From contig NZ_CAKMTD010000002.1 of the NCBI RefSeq assembly GCF_928391935.1, positions 62,001 to 126,000 on the forward strand: a DNA stretch of 64,000 nt, written 5' to 3'. Position numbers and translations under genes: made by a program. Within the stretch, counting starts at the first letter, position 1, and every line of letters starts with the position of its first letter. Source of the DNA: Rothia nasimurium. Lineage in GTDB: Bacteria > Actinomycetota > Actinomycetes > Actinomycetales > Micrococcaceae. Positions 44,282 to 51,753 of this stretch are shown here, in pieces. The notes under the pieces are model-generated. The model saw only the letters and a program-made list of their open reading frames with translations. It was not told where the DNA came from and did no database searches.

Positions 44282-44318
44282 CTTTCCCTACCGTACTTCG
44301 TACCCCGCCGATTGGATT
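44282..44318 (-). pseudogene. Displaced 3' end of hisF
   Basis: About 37 bases match the end of hisF and its stop (44601-44636) with one indel and four or five substitutions; the block CCGTACTTCGTA is identical. It marks the old end of hisF before the segment 44319-44600 was inserted. Confidence 0.75.
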
Positions 44319-44382
44319 ACTAGATCAGTCCTATAGTGCGTTTATGTAGGCTCAAAGGAATCTTGAGAACACTTCGAAGTTA

Positions 44383-44430
44383 AACTTGTACATCCGATGT
44401 ACAAAATTTTGTACATCGGATGTACAAGTT
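44383..44430. promoter_or_regulatory. Perfect 48-bp palindrome made of two TGTACA-type operators
   Basis: The sequence is self-complementary over 48 bases around AAAATTTT. Each half holds a 17-bp site of the form TGTACATC-S-GATGTACA, itself palindromic. YefM-family antitoxins bind TGTACA-core palindromes, and a YefM-like coding fragment lies 28 bases away, so an antitoxin operator is likely. No complete toxin or antitoxin gene is attached to it now. Confidence 0.6.
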
Positions 44431-44458
44431 GTTAAAAGTACTAGGTGGTTTAGCTAGT

Positions 44459-44593
44459 TCACCAAGGGAGCTCAGCACTGCCTTCATCTAAAGGCTCAAG
44501 CCGAGCTTGCACAATGCTCTCATATACTTCAGGGATCAAACTAAGGTAAAGAGTTTCCTGAGTTGCTAACCAATCATCTTCGGTAGTCATCAT
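44459..44593 (-). pseudogene. C-terminal fragment of a Phd/YefM-type antitoxin
   Basis: 44 residues: the tail WLATQETLYLSLIPEVYESI followed by EPLDEGSAELPW is the typical C-terminal helix pair of YefM/Phd antitoxins (ETLYLL-x-IP ... PL-x-x-C-S-x-ELDW). The DNA-binding N-terminal half is missing; the frame opens at ATG 44593, 13 bases after the hisF stop, in the same frame as hisF. It could still be translated by coupling to hisF. No toxin gene is present. Confidence 0.55.
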
Positions 44594-44605
44594 CAAGATG
44601 CTTTC

Positions 44606-45367
44606 CTACCGTACTTCGTATCCCGCCGCCCGGATTGCGTCCTTCACTTCCCCGATGCTGACCTCGCCAAAGTGGAAGATAGAAGCTGCGAGGACGGCGT
44701 CCGCGCCTGCTTCGATGGCGGGCGGGAAGTGCTCGGCGGCACCCGCGCCCCCCGAAGCAATCAGGGGTACAGTGACGACAGAGCGCACCGCGCGAATCAT
44801 GGGCAGGTCAAACCCGGCCTTGGTGCCGTCGGCGTCAATGGAGTTCAGCAGGATCTCACCCACGCCGCGCTCCTGGGCCTCAGCAACCCATTCAAGCAGG
44901 TCAAGCCCGGTAGATGTGCGTCCACCGTGGGTAGTCACCTCATAGCCGGACGGGGTAGCGTCCGACTTCTTGGCATCCGCCGAGAGCACCAGCACCTGGG
45001 AGCCAAACCGCTCGGTAATCTCATTGATCACCTCGGGCCGGGCAATAGCCGCAGTATTGATAGAGGCCTTATCGGCGCCAGTGCGTAGCAGGCGGTCAAC
45101 GTCCTCAGCGGTGCGCACTCCCCCGCCCACGGTCAGCGGGATAAAAACCTGCTCAGCGGTCGAGGACACCACATCAAAGGTGGTCTGACGGTCAGACGAT
45201 GAAGCGGTGACGTCCAGGAAGGTCAGCTCGTCGGCCCCCTCAGCGTTGTAGCGCTTGGCGAGTTCTACCGGGTCGCCAGCGTCGCGCAGGCCCTCAAACT
45301 TGACGCCCTTGACCACGCGGCCGGCGTCCACGTCCAGGCAGGGAATAACTCGAATTGCGACGCCCAC
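44606..45367 (-). CDS. hisF: Imidazole glycerol phosphate synthase, cyclase subunit
   Basis: 253 residues. With HisH it closes the imidazole ring and releases AICAR. The catalytic aspartates are in [15 protein letters not shown] (about Asp 12) and VLSADAKK (about Asp 131). Phosphate-binding loops are [10 protein letters not shown] and ASGGAG. It is intact and probably ends the hisE-hisG-hisF run on this strand. Its last codons are duplicated at 44282, at the right edge of the island. Confidence 0.97.
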   Translation of the reverse strand: MGVAIRVIPCLDVDAGRVVKGVKFEGLRDAGDPVELAKRYNAEGADELTFLDVTASSSDRQTTFDVVSSTAEQVFIPLTVGGGVRTAEDVDRLLRTGADKASINTAAIARPEVINEITERFGSQVLVLSADAKKSDATPSGYEVTTHGGRTSTGLDLLEWVAEAQERGVGEILLNSIDADGTKAGFDLPMIRAVRSVVTVPLIASGGAGAAEHFPPAIEAGADAVLAASIFHFGEVSIGEVKDAIRAAGYEVR

Positions 45368-45448
45368 GGCTCGCTCCTTTCAAGGGTCAGTAAAACCGCC
45401 AGCGCCCCGGCCCCTAAAGGTGAGGGGCAGGACGCTGGCGGGTAGGTT

Positions 45449-46294
45449 TTAGAGGCGGGCTGCCTGAATGGCGGTGACCAGAATACCGCGCCCGCCGATT
45501 TCGTAGAGGGAATCCATGACCTTATTGGCTGCCTTGCGCGGCACCATGGAGCGCACCGCAACCCAGCCCTCCCGCGAGAGTGGTGAGATGGTGGGGGCTT
45601 CCAGGCCGGGGGTAAGTTCCTTAGCCGCGCCCAGGTTGGCCTCGGCAATGTTGTAGTCAATCATGACGTACTGGCGGGCAATCAGCACACCCTGCAGGCG
45701 GCGTTGCAGGCGCTCAAGCCCGGCGTGGTCCTCAACACCGGGACGCTTAATGAGCAGGGCCTCGGAACGCATGATCGGGTCGCCAAAGGGTTCCAAACCA
45801 GCTGCCCGCATGGTGTTGCCGGTTTCCACGACGTCGGCGATGGCGTCCGCAACGCCCAGGCGAATCGAAGACTCAATGGCCCCGTCCAGGCGCACCACCG
45901 ACGCATTGATACCGGAGCGTTCCAGGTAATCGGTCAGCAGGCGCTTGTAGCTGGTGGCAATGCGCTTACCCTCAAGCTGGGCGGGGTCGGTGAAGGCCCC
46001 TGCCGGGCCAGCCAGGCGGAAGGTGGAGCGGGCGAAATCGAGGGAGAGGGCCTCTTCGGCGTGGGTTCCGGCGTCCAGTAGGAGGTCGCGGCCGGTGATA
46101 CCGACGTCCAGGGTACCTTCGCCGACGTAGACGGCAATGTCACGCGGGCGCAGGTAGAAGAACTCCACCTCGTTTTCCTGGTCGACGAGCACAAGTTCGC
46201 GGGAGTCGCGGCGCTGGAGGTAACCTGCTTCGGTGAGCATGGTGACGGCAGCCTGAGACAGCATGCCCTTATTGGGGACTGCAACACGCAGCAT
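45449..46294 (-). CDS. hisG: ATP phosphoribosyltransferase, long form
   Basis: 281 residues, the long HisG with a C-terminal ACT-like regulatory domain, so it should be inhibited by histidine. It catalyses the first step of histidine synthesis. Landmarks are MLRVAVPNKGML, DVGITGRDLLLDAG, ADAIADVVETGNTMRAAGLE (phosphate binding) and SREGWVAVRSMV near the end. It starts 25 bases after hisE. The 81-bp gap to hisF has a possible weak hairpin near 45400-45437. Confidence 0.96.
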   Translation of the reverse strand: MLRVAVPNKGMLSQAAVTMLTEAGYLQRRDSRELVLVDQENEVEFFYLRPRDIAVYVGEGTLDVGITGRDLLLDAGTHAEEALSLDFARSTFRLAGPAGAFTDPAQLEGKRIATSYKRLLTDYLERSGINASVVRLDGAIESSIRLGVADAIADVVETGNTMRAAGLEPFGDPIMRSEALLIKRPGVEDHAGLERLQRRLQGVLIARQYVMIDYNIAEANLGAAKELTPGLEAPTISPLSREGWVAVRSMVPRKAANKVMDSLYEIGGRGILVTAIQAARL

Positions 46295-46319
46295 AAGTAT
46301 TTTTCCTTTGCAGTGGGGT

Positions 46320-46583
46320 TTAGAGGTACTTGTAGATATCTTCGGGAGTCAGTCCCTTGGCGATCATCATGCACTGCAAATGGTAAATCAGTTGTGAAGC
46401 CTCTTCTGCGAATTCGGCATCTGACTGGAATTCGGCGGCCATCCACACTTCGGCTGCTTCTTCGACGATTTTTTTGCCGATGAAGTGGACGCCCTTGTCG
46501 AGTTCGGCGACGGTTCCGGAGCCCTCGGGGCGGGTTTCGGCCTTTTCGGCCAGTTCTGCGAATAGGGTTTCAAAGTTCTTCAC
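46320..46583 (-). CDS. hisE: Phosphoribosyl-ATP pyrophosphatase
   Basis: 87 residues, a small all-helical MazG-like enzyme that removes pyrophosphate from phosphoribosyl-ATP. Typical motifs are [17 protein letters not shown] (metal-binding Glu residues, about 30-46) and [14 protein letters not shown]. It is the first gene of hisE-hisG-hisF. Confidence 0.95.
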   Translation of the reverse strand: MKNFETLFAELAEKAETRPEGSGTVAELDKGVHFIGKKIVEEAAEVWMAAEFQSDAEFAEEASQLIYHLQCMMIAKGLTPEDIYKYL

Positions 46584-46683
46584 GGTTTCTAGAGTACCGC
46601 TCTTTGAAGCTGCGGCGTTACCGGGCAGGTGGAGATTTCATCTTTCGGTCATGCCCGCTTATTTTTCCGGCAAGGACGCGCCC

Positions 46684-46723
46684 GCCCTCCTACCCCAAGC
46701 CAGGGCAGGAGGGCGGGCGTCGG
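46684..46723 (-). terminator. 40-bp hairpin repeat, copy 1 (after higA)
   Basis: The stem GCCCTCCT/AGGAGGGC closes a loop containing CCAGGGC. All 40 bases are identical to 47441-47480. It lies 8 bases after the higA stop and probably ends the toxin-antitoxin transcript. Confidence 0.75.
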
Positions 46724-46730
46724 GGCCTAC

Positions 46731-47045
46731 TTACCGGGTGCTGTAGATTGTGTGGCTCGTACCCACCGGAAAACTAGCCGAAACAGTAAGTTCTGCTCCA
46801 AGTGCTGTGATGTATTTGTGGAGGGTTTTGAGACTCACGCTCCCAATGTCTCCCTTTTCCATTTGGGAAATTCTTTTTTGGGAGACACCGATTTTTTCAG
46901 CCAGATCGGTCTGCGTCATTCCTAGATCTTTACGCAGTTTTTGCAGTTGGTATACATGGGCTTCAGCATGCATGACATCAACCAGGCCTTGTAATTCCTG
47001 GGAATCAACCGGTCGCATTTGTTTCAGTTCTTCAAGCGTTGTCAC
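46731..47045 (-). CDS. higA: HigA-like XRE antitoxin
   Basis: 104 residues with a central helix-turn-helix LRKDLGMTQTDLAEKIG ... SQKRISQMEKGD (about 37-66) and a short C-terminal dimerisation strand. It overlaps the end of the toxin gene by 14 bases, in the toxin-first order of HigBA systems. It should both neutralise HigB and repress the operon. Confidence 0.88.
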   Translation of the reverse strand: MTTLEELKQMRPVDSQELQGLVDVMHAEAHVYQLQKLRKDLGMTQTDLAEKIGVSQKRISQMEKGDIGSVSLKTLHKYITALGAELTVSASFPVGTSHTIYSTR

Positions 47046-47388
47046 GGCGCTTCCTTAGGTATTCTTCGTAACGTTTCTCAGCAAGGGGGATGTTCTGTTT
47101 GTACCATTTGGTCCATTGGCCGGTTTTGTCACCAGCTACCAACAGAATTGCTTGTTGTTCTGGGTCAAAGATAAATAGAATTCTAATATTTTTTGCATGT
47201 CCTCGGGGCCTCAATTCTTTGAGGTTGTGTAGAGACGAACCGGTAATGCGATCAATAAAGGGCCTGCCACCAGGAGGCCCTACAGACCCAAGATATTCAA
47301 GAGCTGCAAGCACATGAAGATACTCTTGGCTAGGCAGTTCCATGAGCCAGTCTTGAACTAAACTCACTTCAACCGTCCACCCTTGCAT
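47032..47388 (-). CDS. higB: HigB/RelE-like toxin (Gp49 family)
   Basis: 118 residues. The N-terminus EVSLVQDWLMELP and the core GGRPFIDRITGSSLHNLKEL ... HAKNIRILFIFDPEQQAILL followed by GDKTGQWTKWYKQNIPLAEK match the phage-derived Gp49-like/HigB branch of the RelE fold, which cleaves mRNA. It comes first in the operon and overlaps the antitoxin gene. ATG 47388 lies just after a CTAGAGTACT sequence that may be part of the operator. Confidence 0.88.
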   Translation of the reverse strand: MQGWTVEVSLVQDWLMELPSQEYLHVLAALEYLGSVGPPGGRPFIDRITGSSLHNLKELRPRGHAKNIRILFIFDPEQQAILLVAGDKTGQWTKWYKQNIPLAEKRYEEYLRKRRDNA

Positions 47389-47440
47389 ACCACTAGAGTA
47401 CTACAAATATGTTCTATTGCATAGATGAAGACAAAGAATA

Positions 47441-47480
47441 GCCCTCCTACCCCAAGCCAGGGCAGGAGGGCGGGCGTCGG
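47441..47480 (-). terminator. 40-bp hairpin repeat, copy 2 (after the nuclease lipoprotein)
   Basis: Identical in all 40 bases to 46684-46723. It lies 20 bases downstream of the lipoprotein stop and, with copy 1, brackets higBA. Confidence 0.75.
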
Positions 47481-47499
47481 CTTTCTGCCGAGGTGCTAC

Positions 47500-48612
47500 T
47501 TATCGGTTAGGGCAGGGAGTCCAGCTCTTCCCACCGGGAGCGTAACACCGGGGGCCAGTGTAACCAGGGTAGGGGTTGGGTTCCGGCTCAGGTGCAGGCG
47601 CAGGGGCCGGCGGTGGGGCAGGCTGGTTCTGGCCAGGTGCCGGATTAGGGACGGGCGCAGGGGCAGGTACAGGAGCTGGGGCAGGTGCAGGCGGCTGGTT
47701 TAGCTGGGCTTGACGTTGACGTTCAGCCTCAGCAGCCTGCTCGGCAGCAATCCGGTCTGCTTCAGCCTGGGCCGCAGCTGCCTGTTCAGCAGCTACTCGT
47801 TCAGCTTCAGCTTGAGCGGCCCTTTCTGTTTCTAGCCTCTGAGCTTCGGCAGCTTCAGCAGCCTTGCGCTCCTCTTCGGCTTTCTTGGCTTCGTCTTCTT
47901 TCACCGCTGAGTTGTAGGGTTCCCGGTGCTTTTCGATGGTGTCTGAAAGGAGGCTCATCATCTTGATACCCCCGGCAGAGGCCATCAGGTTAGCGATGTA
48001 GTCTATATCAGCAAGGTTGTTAAGGGTATTGAGGAGTTCTTCGGCTACCTCGAAAGCCTCAATAAAGGCTTCCGGGGAGGCCGGGTTTTCGATGGCATCT
48101 ACAGCTGTGAGGACAGCACTTTGGATGGAGCAGTTGTTGCCCAGGTCAAATAGGCCTCGGTTCTGAGCTTCAGCTTCTTCTTGGGCCTTGAGGATTTGGG
48201 GGTAGAACTTTTCGTTGGGGGCAATTTTGATCGCGTTCCCCAGCCCCTCGCGGGCGATAGCCTCGTTGACGAAGGTTCCATCCTCTTTATACACTCCAGC
48301 GAGCAAGCGGTCATATCCGTCCGTTTTTTCTTGGTCGAATTCGAGGGTGACGGGTGTTCCTTCAGGAAGCATATCAGTGAGGAACTGGCTAGCTTCAGGG
48401 CCTAAACACTCCACAATTTGATTGGGGTGTTTGGTTTCTGGGGTGTCGATATTGAGGAGGCGGACGGTGGCGTCCTTCCCCTGGTATTCAACCTCAATGG
48501 TATCGCCGTCGATAACCCTCTTGACGGTAGCGGTGTCGCCACCTCCACAGGAGGTAAGGGCAAGTGAAGCAAGAAGCACCATCCCTACGGTGCGAGCAAA
48601 ATGTGCCTTCAT
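47500..48612 (-). CDS. Secreted thermonuclease-like lipoprotein
   Basis: 370 residues. The signal peptide ends in the lipobox LTSCG (Cys about 22). A staphylococcal-nuclease domain follows (about 27-160), with KRVIDGDTIEV, VRLLNIDTPET, YDRLLAGVY and the calcium/active-site Asp, Arg and Glu. Next come a helical stretch, a long Ala/Glu-rich coiled coil (about 240-300), and a Pro/Ala/Glu linker ending in GPRCYAPGGKSWTPCPN, a two-cysteine motif resembling calcium-binding Excalibur tails. It would act on the outside of the cell, probably to degrade extracellular DNA or RNA for nutrition or biofilm control. Confidence 0.88.
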   Translation of the reverse strand: MKAHFARTVGMVLLASLALTSCGGGDTATVKRVIDGDTIEVEYQGKDATVRLLNIDTPETKHPNQIVECLGPEASQFLTDMLPEGTPVTLEFDQEKTDGYDRLLAGVYKEDGTFVNEAIAREGLGNAIKIAPNEKFYPQILKAQEEAEAQNRGLFDLGNNCSIQSAVLTAVDAIENPASPEAFIEAFEVAEELLNTLNNLADIDYIANLMASAGGIKMMSLLSDTIEKHREPYNSAVKEDEAKKAEEERKAAEAAEAQRLETERAAQAEAERVAAEQAAAAQAEADRIAAEQAAEAERQRQAQLNQPPAPAPAPVPAPAPVPNPAPGQNQPAPPPAPAPAPEPEPNPYPGYTGPRCYAPGGKSWTPCPNR

Positions 48613-48769
48613 GTGTGTCTTTCAATTCTGAGCTTTTCAGCTGGTGTCGACTCTGACCCGATTAGCTTATAAAAATCGTCGGGATGTCTGCTGAAAATCA
48701 CCCTGTATGACAAGACGTGAATTGAAGTCACCGCTGTGAAGTGTTCAGGTCTTTATGTCGACATGATGT

Positions 48770-48813
48770 CAAAAACTCCTTCACCCAACGTCATAGAAGC
48801 TGAGCAAAGGAGT
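48770..48813. terminator. Weak inverted repeat after ribM
   Basis: AAACTCCTT and AAGGAGTTT are complementary across a 25-base loop, about 50 bases downstream of the ribM stop. Apart from this the gap 48613-48861 holds only a short ATGTCGACAT palindrome. Confidence 0.4.
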
Positions 48814-48861
48814 TTCTGACCGGTATGCAATCTAGGGTTTTAGAGCCCGCGCAGAGCCGTC

Positions 48862-49575
48862 CTACGACCGGACGTCCACGGTGGGGTCGGGGAAGGCGGT
48901 TTCGACCTCAACCTTGGCGGCCTCCTGGTTGCGGGTGCGCCACCAGACAAAGAAACCTACCAGGGTAAAGGCCCCGTAGAAGAGGTACATAAAAGCGCTG
49001 GCATAGTAGCCTGCCGACCAGAGCAGGGGCACGCCGACTACGTCCACGGCGACCCAGACCAGCCAGAATTCTACCCAGCCCTTAGCCATGCCGTAGGTGG
49101 CCAGCAGGGATCCGGTGAAGATCCAGGCGTCAGACCAGACCGGCTCATAGGAGCCCAGGGCGCGGAAAATCGGGGTCAGCACGCCGGTGCCGATCAGCAT
49201 GAAAGCGATCATGAAAGCGCGTTCCTTCCAGCTGGCCCACTGGGGAACCACCGCAGCCTGGCCTGCCTCGCCGGTCTTGCGGGTCTGGTTCCAGCGGTAC
49301 CAGCCCCACACGGACACAGCAATGAACATGACCTGACGGCCTGCCTGGCCGAGCAGGTTAGCGGTACCGTAGGTTGAACCAAACACGGTGCCCAAGAAAA
49401 CGGTGAGCAGCAGCAGGTTGCCGAGAATACCGACGGGCCAGGCCCAGACCTTACGGCGCATACCGCCGAGGGCTGAAAGCAGGCCAAAAACATTACCGAG
49501 GACTTCGCGCACTAGCAGGGACTGGTTGTCACCAATCGCAATTTGAGCGTCGAAGAGCCACCGCAAGAGATCCAT
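48862..49575 (-). CDS. ribM: PnuC-family vitamin transporter, probably riboflavin uptake (RibM/PnuX)
   Basis: 237 residues with about seven membrane helices. The fold is that of PnuC-type facilitators: FGLLSALGGMRRKVWAWPVG near the N-terminus and a Trp-rich C-terminal half (VEFWLVWVAVDVVG). PnuC itself carries nicotinamide riboside, but this gene is preceded by a clear FMN riboswitch, so the substrate is more likely riboflavin, as for actinobacterial RibM. The ATG follows GGGAG, which is buried in a terminator hairpin (49582-49606). Confidence 0.85.
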   Translation of the reverse strand: MDLLRWLFDAQIAIGDNQSLLVREVLGNVFGLLSALGGMRRKVWAWPVGILGNLLLLTVFLGTVFGSTYGTANLLGQAGRQVMFIAVSVWGWYRWNQTRKTGEAGQAAVVPQWASWKERAFMIAFMLIGTGVLTPIFRALGSYEPVWSDAWIFTGSLLATYGMAKGWVEFWLVWVAVDVVGVPLLWSAGYYASAFMYLFYGAFTLVGFFVWWRTRNQEAAKVEVETAFPDPTVDVRS

Positions 49576-49606
49576 AAAAAACTCCCAAAGCTAGTGGCTC
49601 CGGGAG
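49576..49606 (-). terminator. Riboswitch expression platform: terminator that also hides the ribosome-binding site
   Basis: On the minus strand CTCCC-GGAGC-CACTA-GCTTT-GGGAG forms a hairpin followed by TTTTTT and then the ribM ATG. The 3' arm GGGAG is the only Shine-Dalgarno sequence, so one structure can both stop transcription and block initiation. Confidence 0.75.
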
Positions 49607-49720
49607 AACAAATCGAAGGGCACCCGCGTGTGCCAGCCATGGGGCGTCGGTCAGGACGCCGGTGGGCCGGGTAGGCGGGTGGGGCAGGTACCCCGGGTGT
49701 GGGGTACTCAACGGTTTGCT

Positions 49721-49851
49721 CGTGCTACCTTCCATCCAGACTGTACTGTCTGCCAAGGAATTTCACCTTGCAGGTATCAGGCACATGACTTGTGCCGTCA
49801 ATTAGCGGGCTGTCACCGCAGGTTCGGATTTTCACCAGGTCCCGGAGCACG
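49721..49851 (-). promoter_or_regulatory. FMN riboswitch (RFN element)
   Basis: The minus strand carries the RFN hallmarks in order: closing stem CGTGCT/AGCACG, CTCCGGGACCTGGTGAAAAT, ACCTGCGGTGACAGCCCGC, CAAGGTGAAATTCCTTGGC and CAGTACAGTCTGGATGGAAG. It lies about 145 bases upstream of ribM, with G+C-rich linker DNA and the terminator hairpin between. FMN binding should turn the gene off. Confidence 0.95.
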
Positions 49852-49955
49852 ATTTATATTTGCACTTCAAGGTATAGCACACCTGGGGTTTCTGTGCGTC
49901 ATATTGTGTCTTTTTGAGACGGCCTCCTTCCTTTCGGATGGGTTTGCCCCTACAG

Positions 49956-49983
49956 TTGATAAAGTCACTTTGACCCTAATACT
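49956..49983 (+). promoter_or_regulatory. Promoter of the NiaP-like gene
   Basis: TTGATA, a 16-base spacer and AATACT (within TAATACT). The start point would be close to 49990, leaving a very short leader before ATG 49999. Confidence 0.6.
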
Positions 49984-49998
49984 GTGAAGTTATTCCCC

Positions 49999-51393
49999 AT
50001 GAAAACCACCGCCCCACCCACCATCCAGACCGCTCCCCCGCAGCCGCAAGCGTCCGCGTCCGGCCTCGACCACCGACTCGACACCCTGCCCCTAACCCGC
50101 CGCCACGGAAAAATCCTCGGCATCACCGGAATCGGCTGGGCCCTGGACGCCATGGACATCGGCCTCATCTCCTTCGTCATGGCCGCCCTCATCGCCCACT
50201 GGGGCATCACCCCAGGCCAGGCCTCCCTCTTGGGGTCCATCGGCTTTCTCGGCATGGCCCTTGGTGCCATCGCCGGCGGCCGCCTGGCTGACCACTTCGG
50301 CCGCCGCGCCCTCTTCGCCCTCACCCTCCTGATCTACGGGGCAGCCACCGGCCTCTCCGCCCTCGCCACCACCTTCACCGTCCTGCTGGCCCTCCGCTTC
50401 ATCGTCGGACTCGGCCTCGGCGCAGAACTACCCGTCGCCTCCACCTACATCTCAGAATTCTCCCCCCAGCGCCTCCGCGGCCGCATGGTGGTCATCCTCG
50501 AAGCCTTCTGGGCCATCGGCTGGATCCTCGCCGCCGTCATCGGCACCTTCATCGTCGCCAGCTCCCCCGACGGCTGGCGCTGGGGCCTGGCCCTCGGTTG
50601 CATCCCAGCCCTGTACGCCATCATCGTCCGCCTGGGCCTACCCGAATCCGTCCGCTACCTGCTCGCCCGAGGCGACCACCACCAGGCTGAAGCCATCGTG
50701 CGGGACCTCGAAGCATCCCCCAGACTCTTCAAGCAGGCACCAGACAAGACCGACAGCACCCACCAGCCCGCCCCCGAACAGGCCAAGGGAACCGACCAGG
50801 CCGCCACCGCCAGAGGAATCTGGGGGCAAGAACTCCGCCGCCGCACCGCCGCCCTCTGGGTCGTCTGGTTCTGCGTCAACCTGGCCTACTACGGGGCCTT
50901 CATCTGGATCCCCTCCCTCCTCGTCCAGCAGGGATTCAGCCTGGTCACCTCCTTCACCTTCACCCTCATCATGACCCTCGCCCAGCTGCCCGGCTACGCC
51001 GTCAGCGCCTGGCTCATTGAAGTCTGGGGACGACGCGCCACCCTCGCCACCTTCCTCCTCGGCTCAGCAGCCTCAGCCATCGGCTACGGCTCAGCAACCG
51101 ACATCCCCTGGATCATCACCTTCGGCTGCCTACTCTCCTTCTTCAACCTCGGAGCCTGGGGTGCCCTCTACGCCGTCGGCCCAGAACTCTACCCCGTCCA
51201 CCTCAGGGGCCGGGGCACCGGAGCCGCCGCAGGGTTCGGACGGCTGGCCTCCATTGCAGCCCCGCTCCTCGTCCCCGTCCTGCTCGGCATCGTTGGAGTC
51301 ACCGGCCTCTTCATCGTCTTCGCAGTTGCCTTCACTATTGCCTCACTCGCCACCCTCCTACTGCCCGAAACGAAAAACCGGCAGCTGGCCTAA
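49999..51393 (+). CDS. niaP: MFS transporter, NiaP-like (niacin uptake)
   Basis: 464 residues with twelve predicted helices and a long polar central loop (about 230-275). The N-terminal segment GIGWALDAMDIGLISFVMAA and the loop GGRLADHFGRRALF closely resemble bacterial NiaP niacin/nicotinate permeases (MFS, metabolite:H+ branch). The second half has GRRATL and the end LLPETK. ATG 49999 is preferred over GTG 49984. It stands next to a vitamin (flavin) transporter but on the opposite strand. Another aromatic-acid substrate remains possible. Confidence 0.75.
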   Translation: MKTTAPPTIQTAPPQPQASASGLDHRLDTLPLTRRHGKILGITGIGWALDAMDIGLISFVMAALIAHWGITPGQASLLGSIGFLGMALGAIAGGRLADHFGRRALFALTLLIYGAATGLSALATTFTVLLALRFIVGLGLGAELPVASTYISEFSPQRLRGRMVVILEAFWAIGWILAAVIGTFIVASSPDGWRWGLALGCIPALYAIIVRLGLPESVRYLLARGDHHQAEAIVRDLEASPRLFKQAPDKTDSTHQPAPEQAKGTDQAATARGIWGQELRRRTAALWVVWFCVNLAYYGAFIWIPSLLVQQGFSLVTSFTFTLIMTLAQLPGYAVSAWLIEVWGRRATLATFLLGSAASAIGYGSATDIPWIITFGCLLSFFNLGAWGALYAVGPELYPVHLRGRGTGAAAGFGRLASIAAPLLVPVLLGIVGVTGLFIVFAVAFTIASLATLLLPETKNRQLA

Positions 51394-51437
51394 GATAGGT
51401 AAGCAGGAGTTTTACCCACCGGCCACGAGAGGAAACC

Positions 51438-51746
51438 ATGAGCGAAGCCAAGCCCGCAAACGTCCAAAAACGCGACACCACCTTCAAGCAGGAACACGGG
51501 GCGGTATCTCACCTGGTCAAGCGCAAGCCCGACCAGGCTGTTGCCCGTGCCATCAAGGGGGCACAGAAGGTGCTGGACGAGGGCCAGGGCAAGCAGGCCC
51601 TGAACGTCCTGACCCTGGCCAAGCCCGTCCTGGTTGCCGGGTCTGAGGACGCCGCCGCCTACTACACCATGCTGGCCACCATTCACCGGGCCATGGGCAA
51701 CGAGCAGGCCGCCCAGCGGGCCGAGCAGAACCTGCCCGCTGCCTAA
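51438..51746 (+). CDS. Small helical TPR-like protein
   Basis: 102 residues, basic N-terminus, then about two helix-turn-helix repeats (AVARAIKGAQKVLDEGQGKQ and AAYYTMLATIHRAMGNEQAA), a pattern like a single tetratricopeptide pair. The ATG follows GAGAGGAAA. It is convergent with a larger TPR protein at 51754, only 7 bases away. No named family recognised. Confidence 0.6.
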   Translation: MSEAKPANVQKRDTTFKQEHGAVSHLVKRKPDQAVARAIKGAQKVLDEGQGKQALNVLTLAKPVLVAGSEDAAAYYTMLATIHRAMGNEQAAQRAEQNLPAA

Positions 51747-51753
51747 GGACGTC

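Noticed and set aside
30021..44605. Integrated prophage or integrative element
   Set aside because: No integrase, transposase, capsid or conjugation genes are visible, and the nearest tRNA genes are far away.
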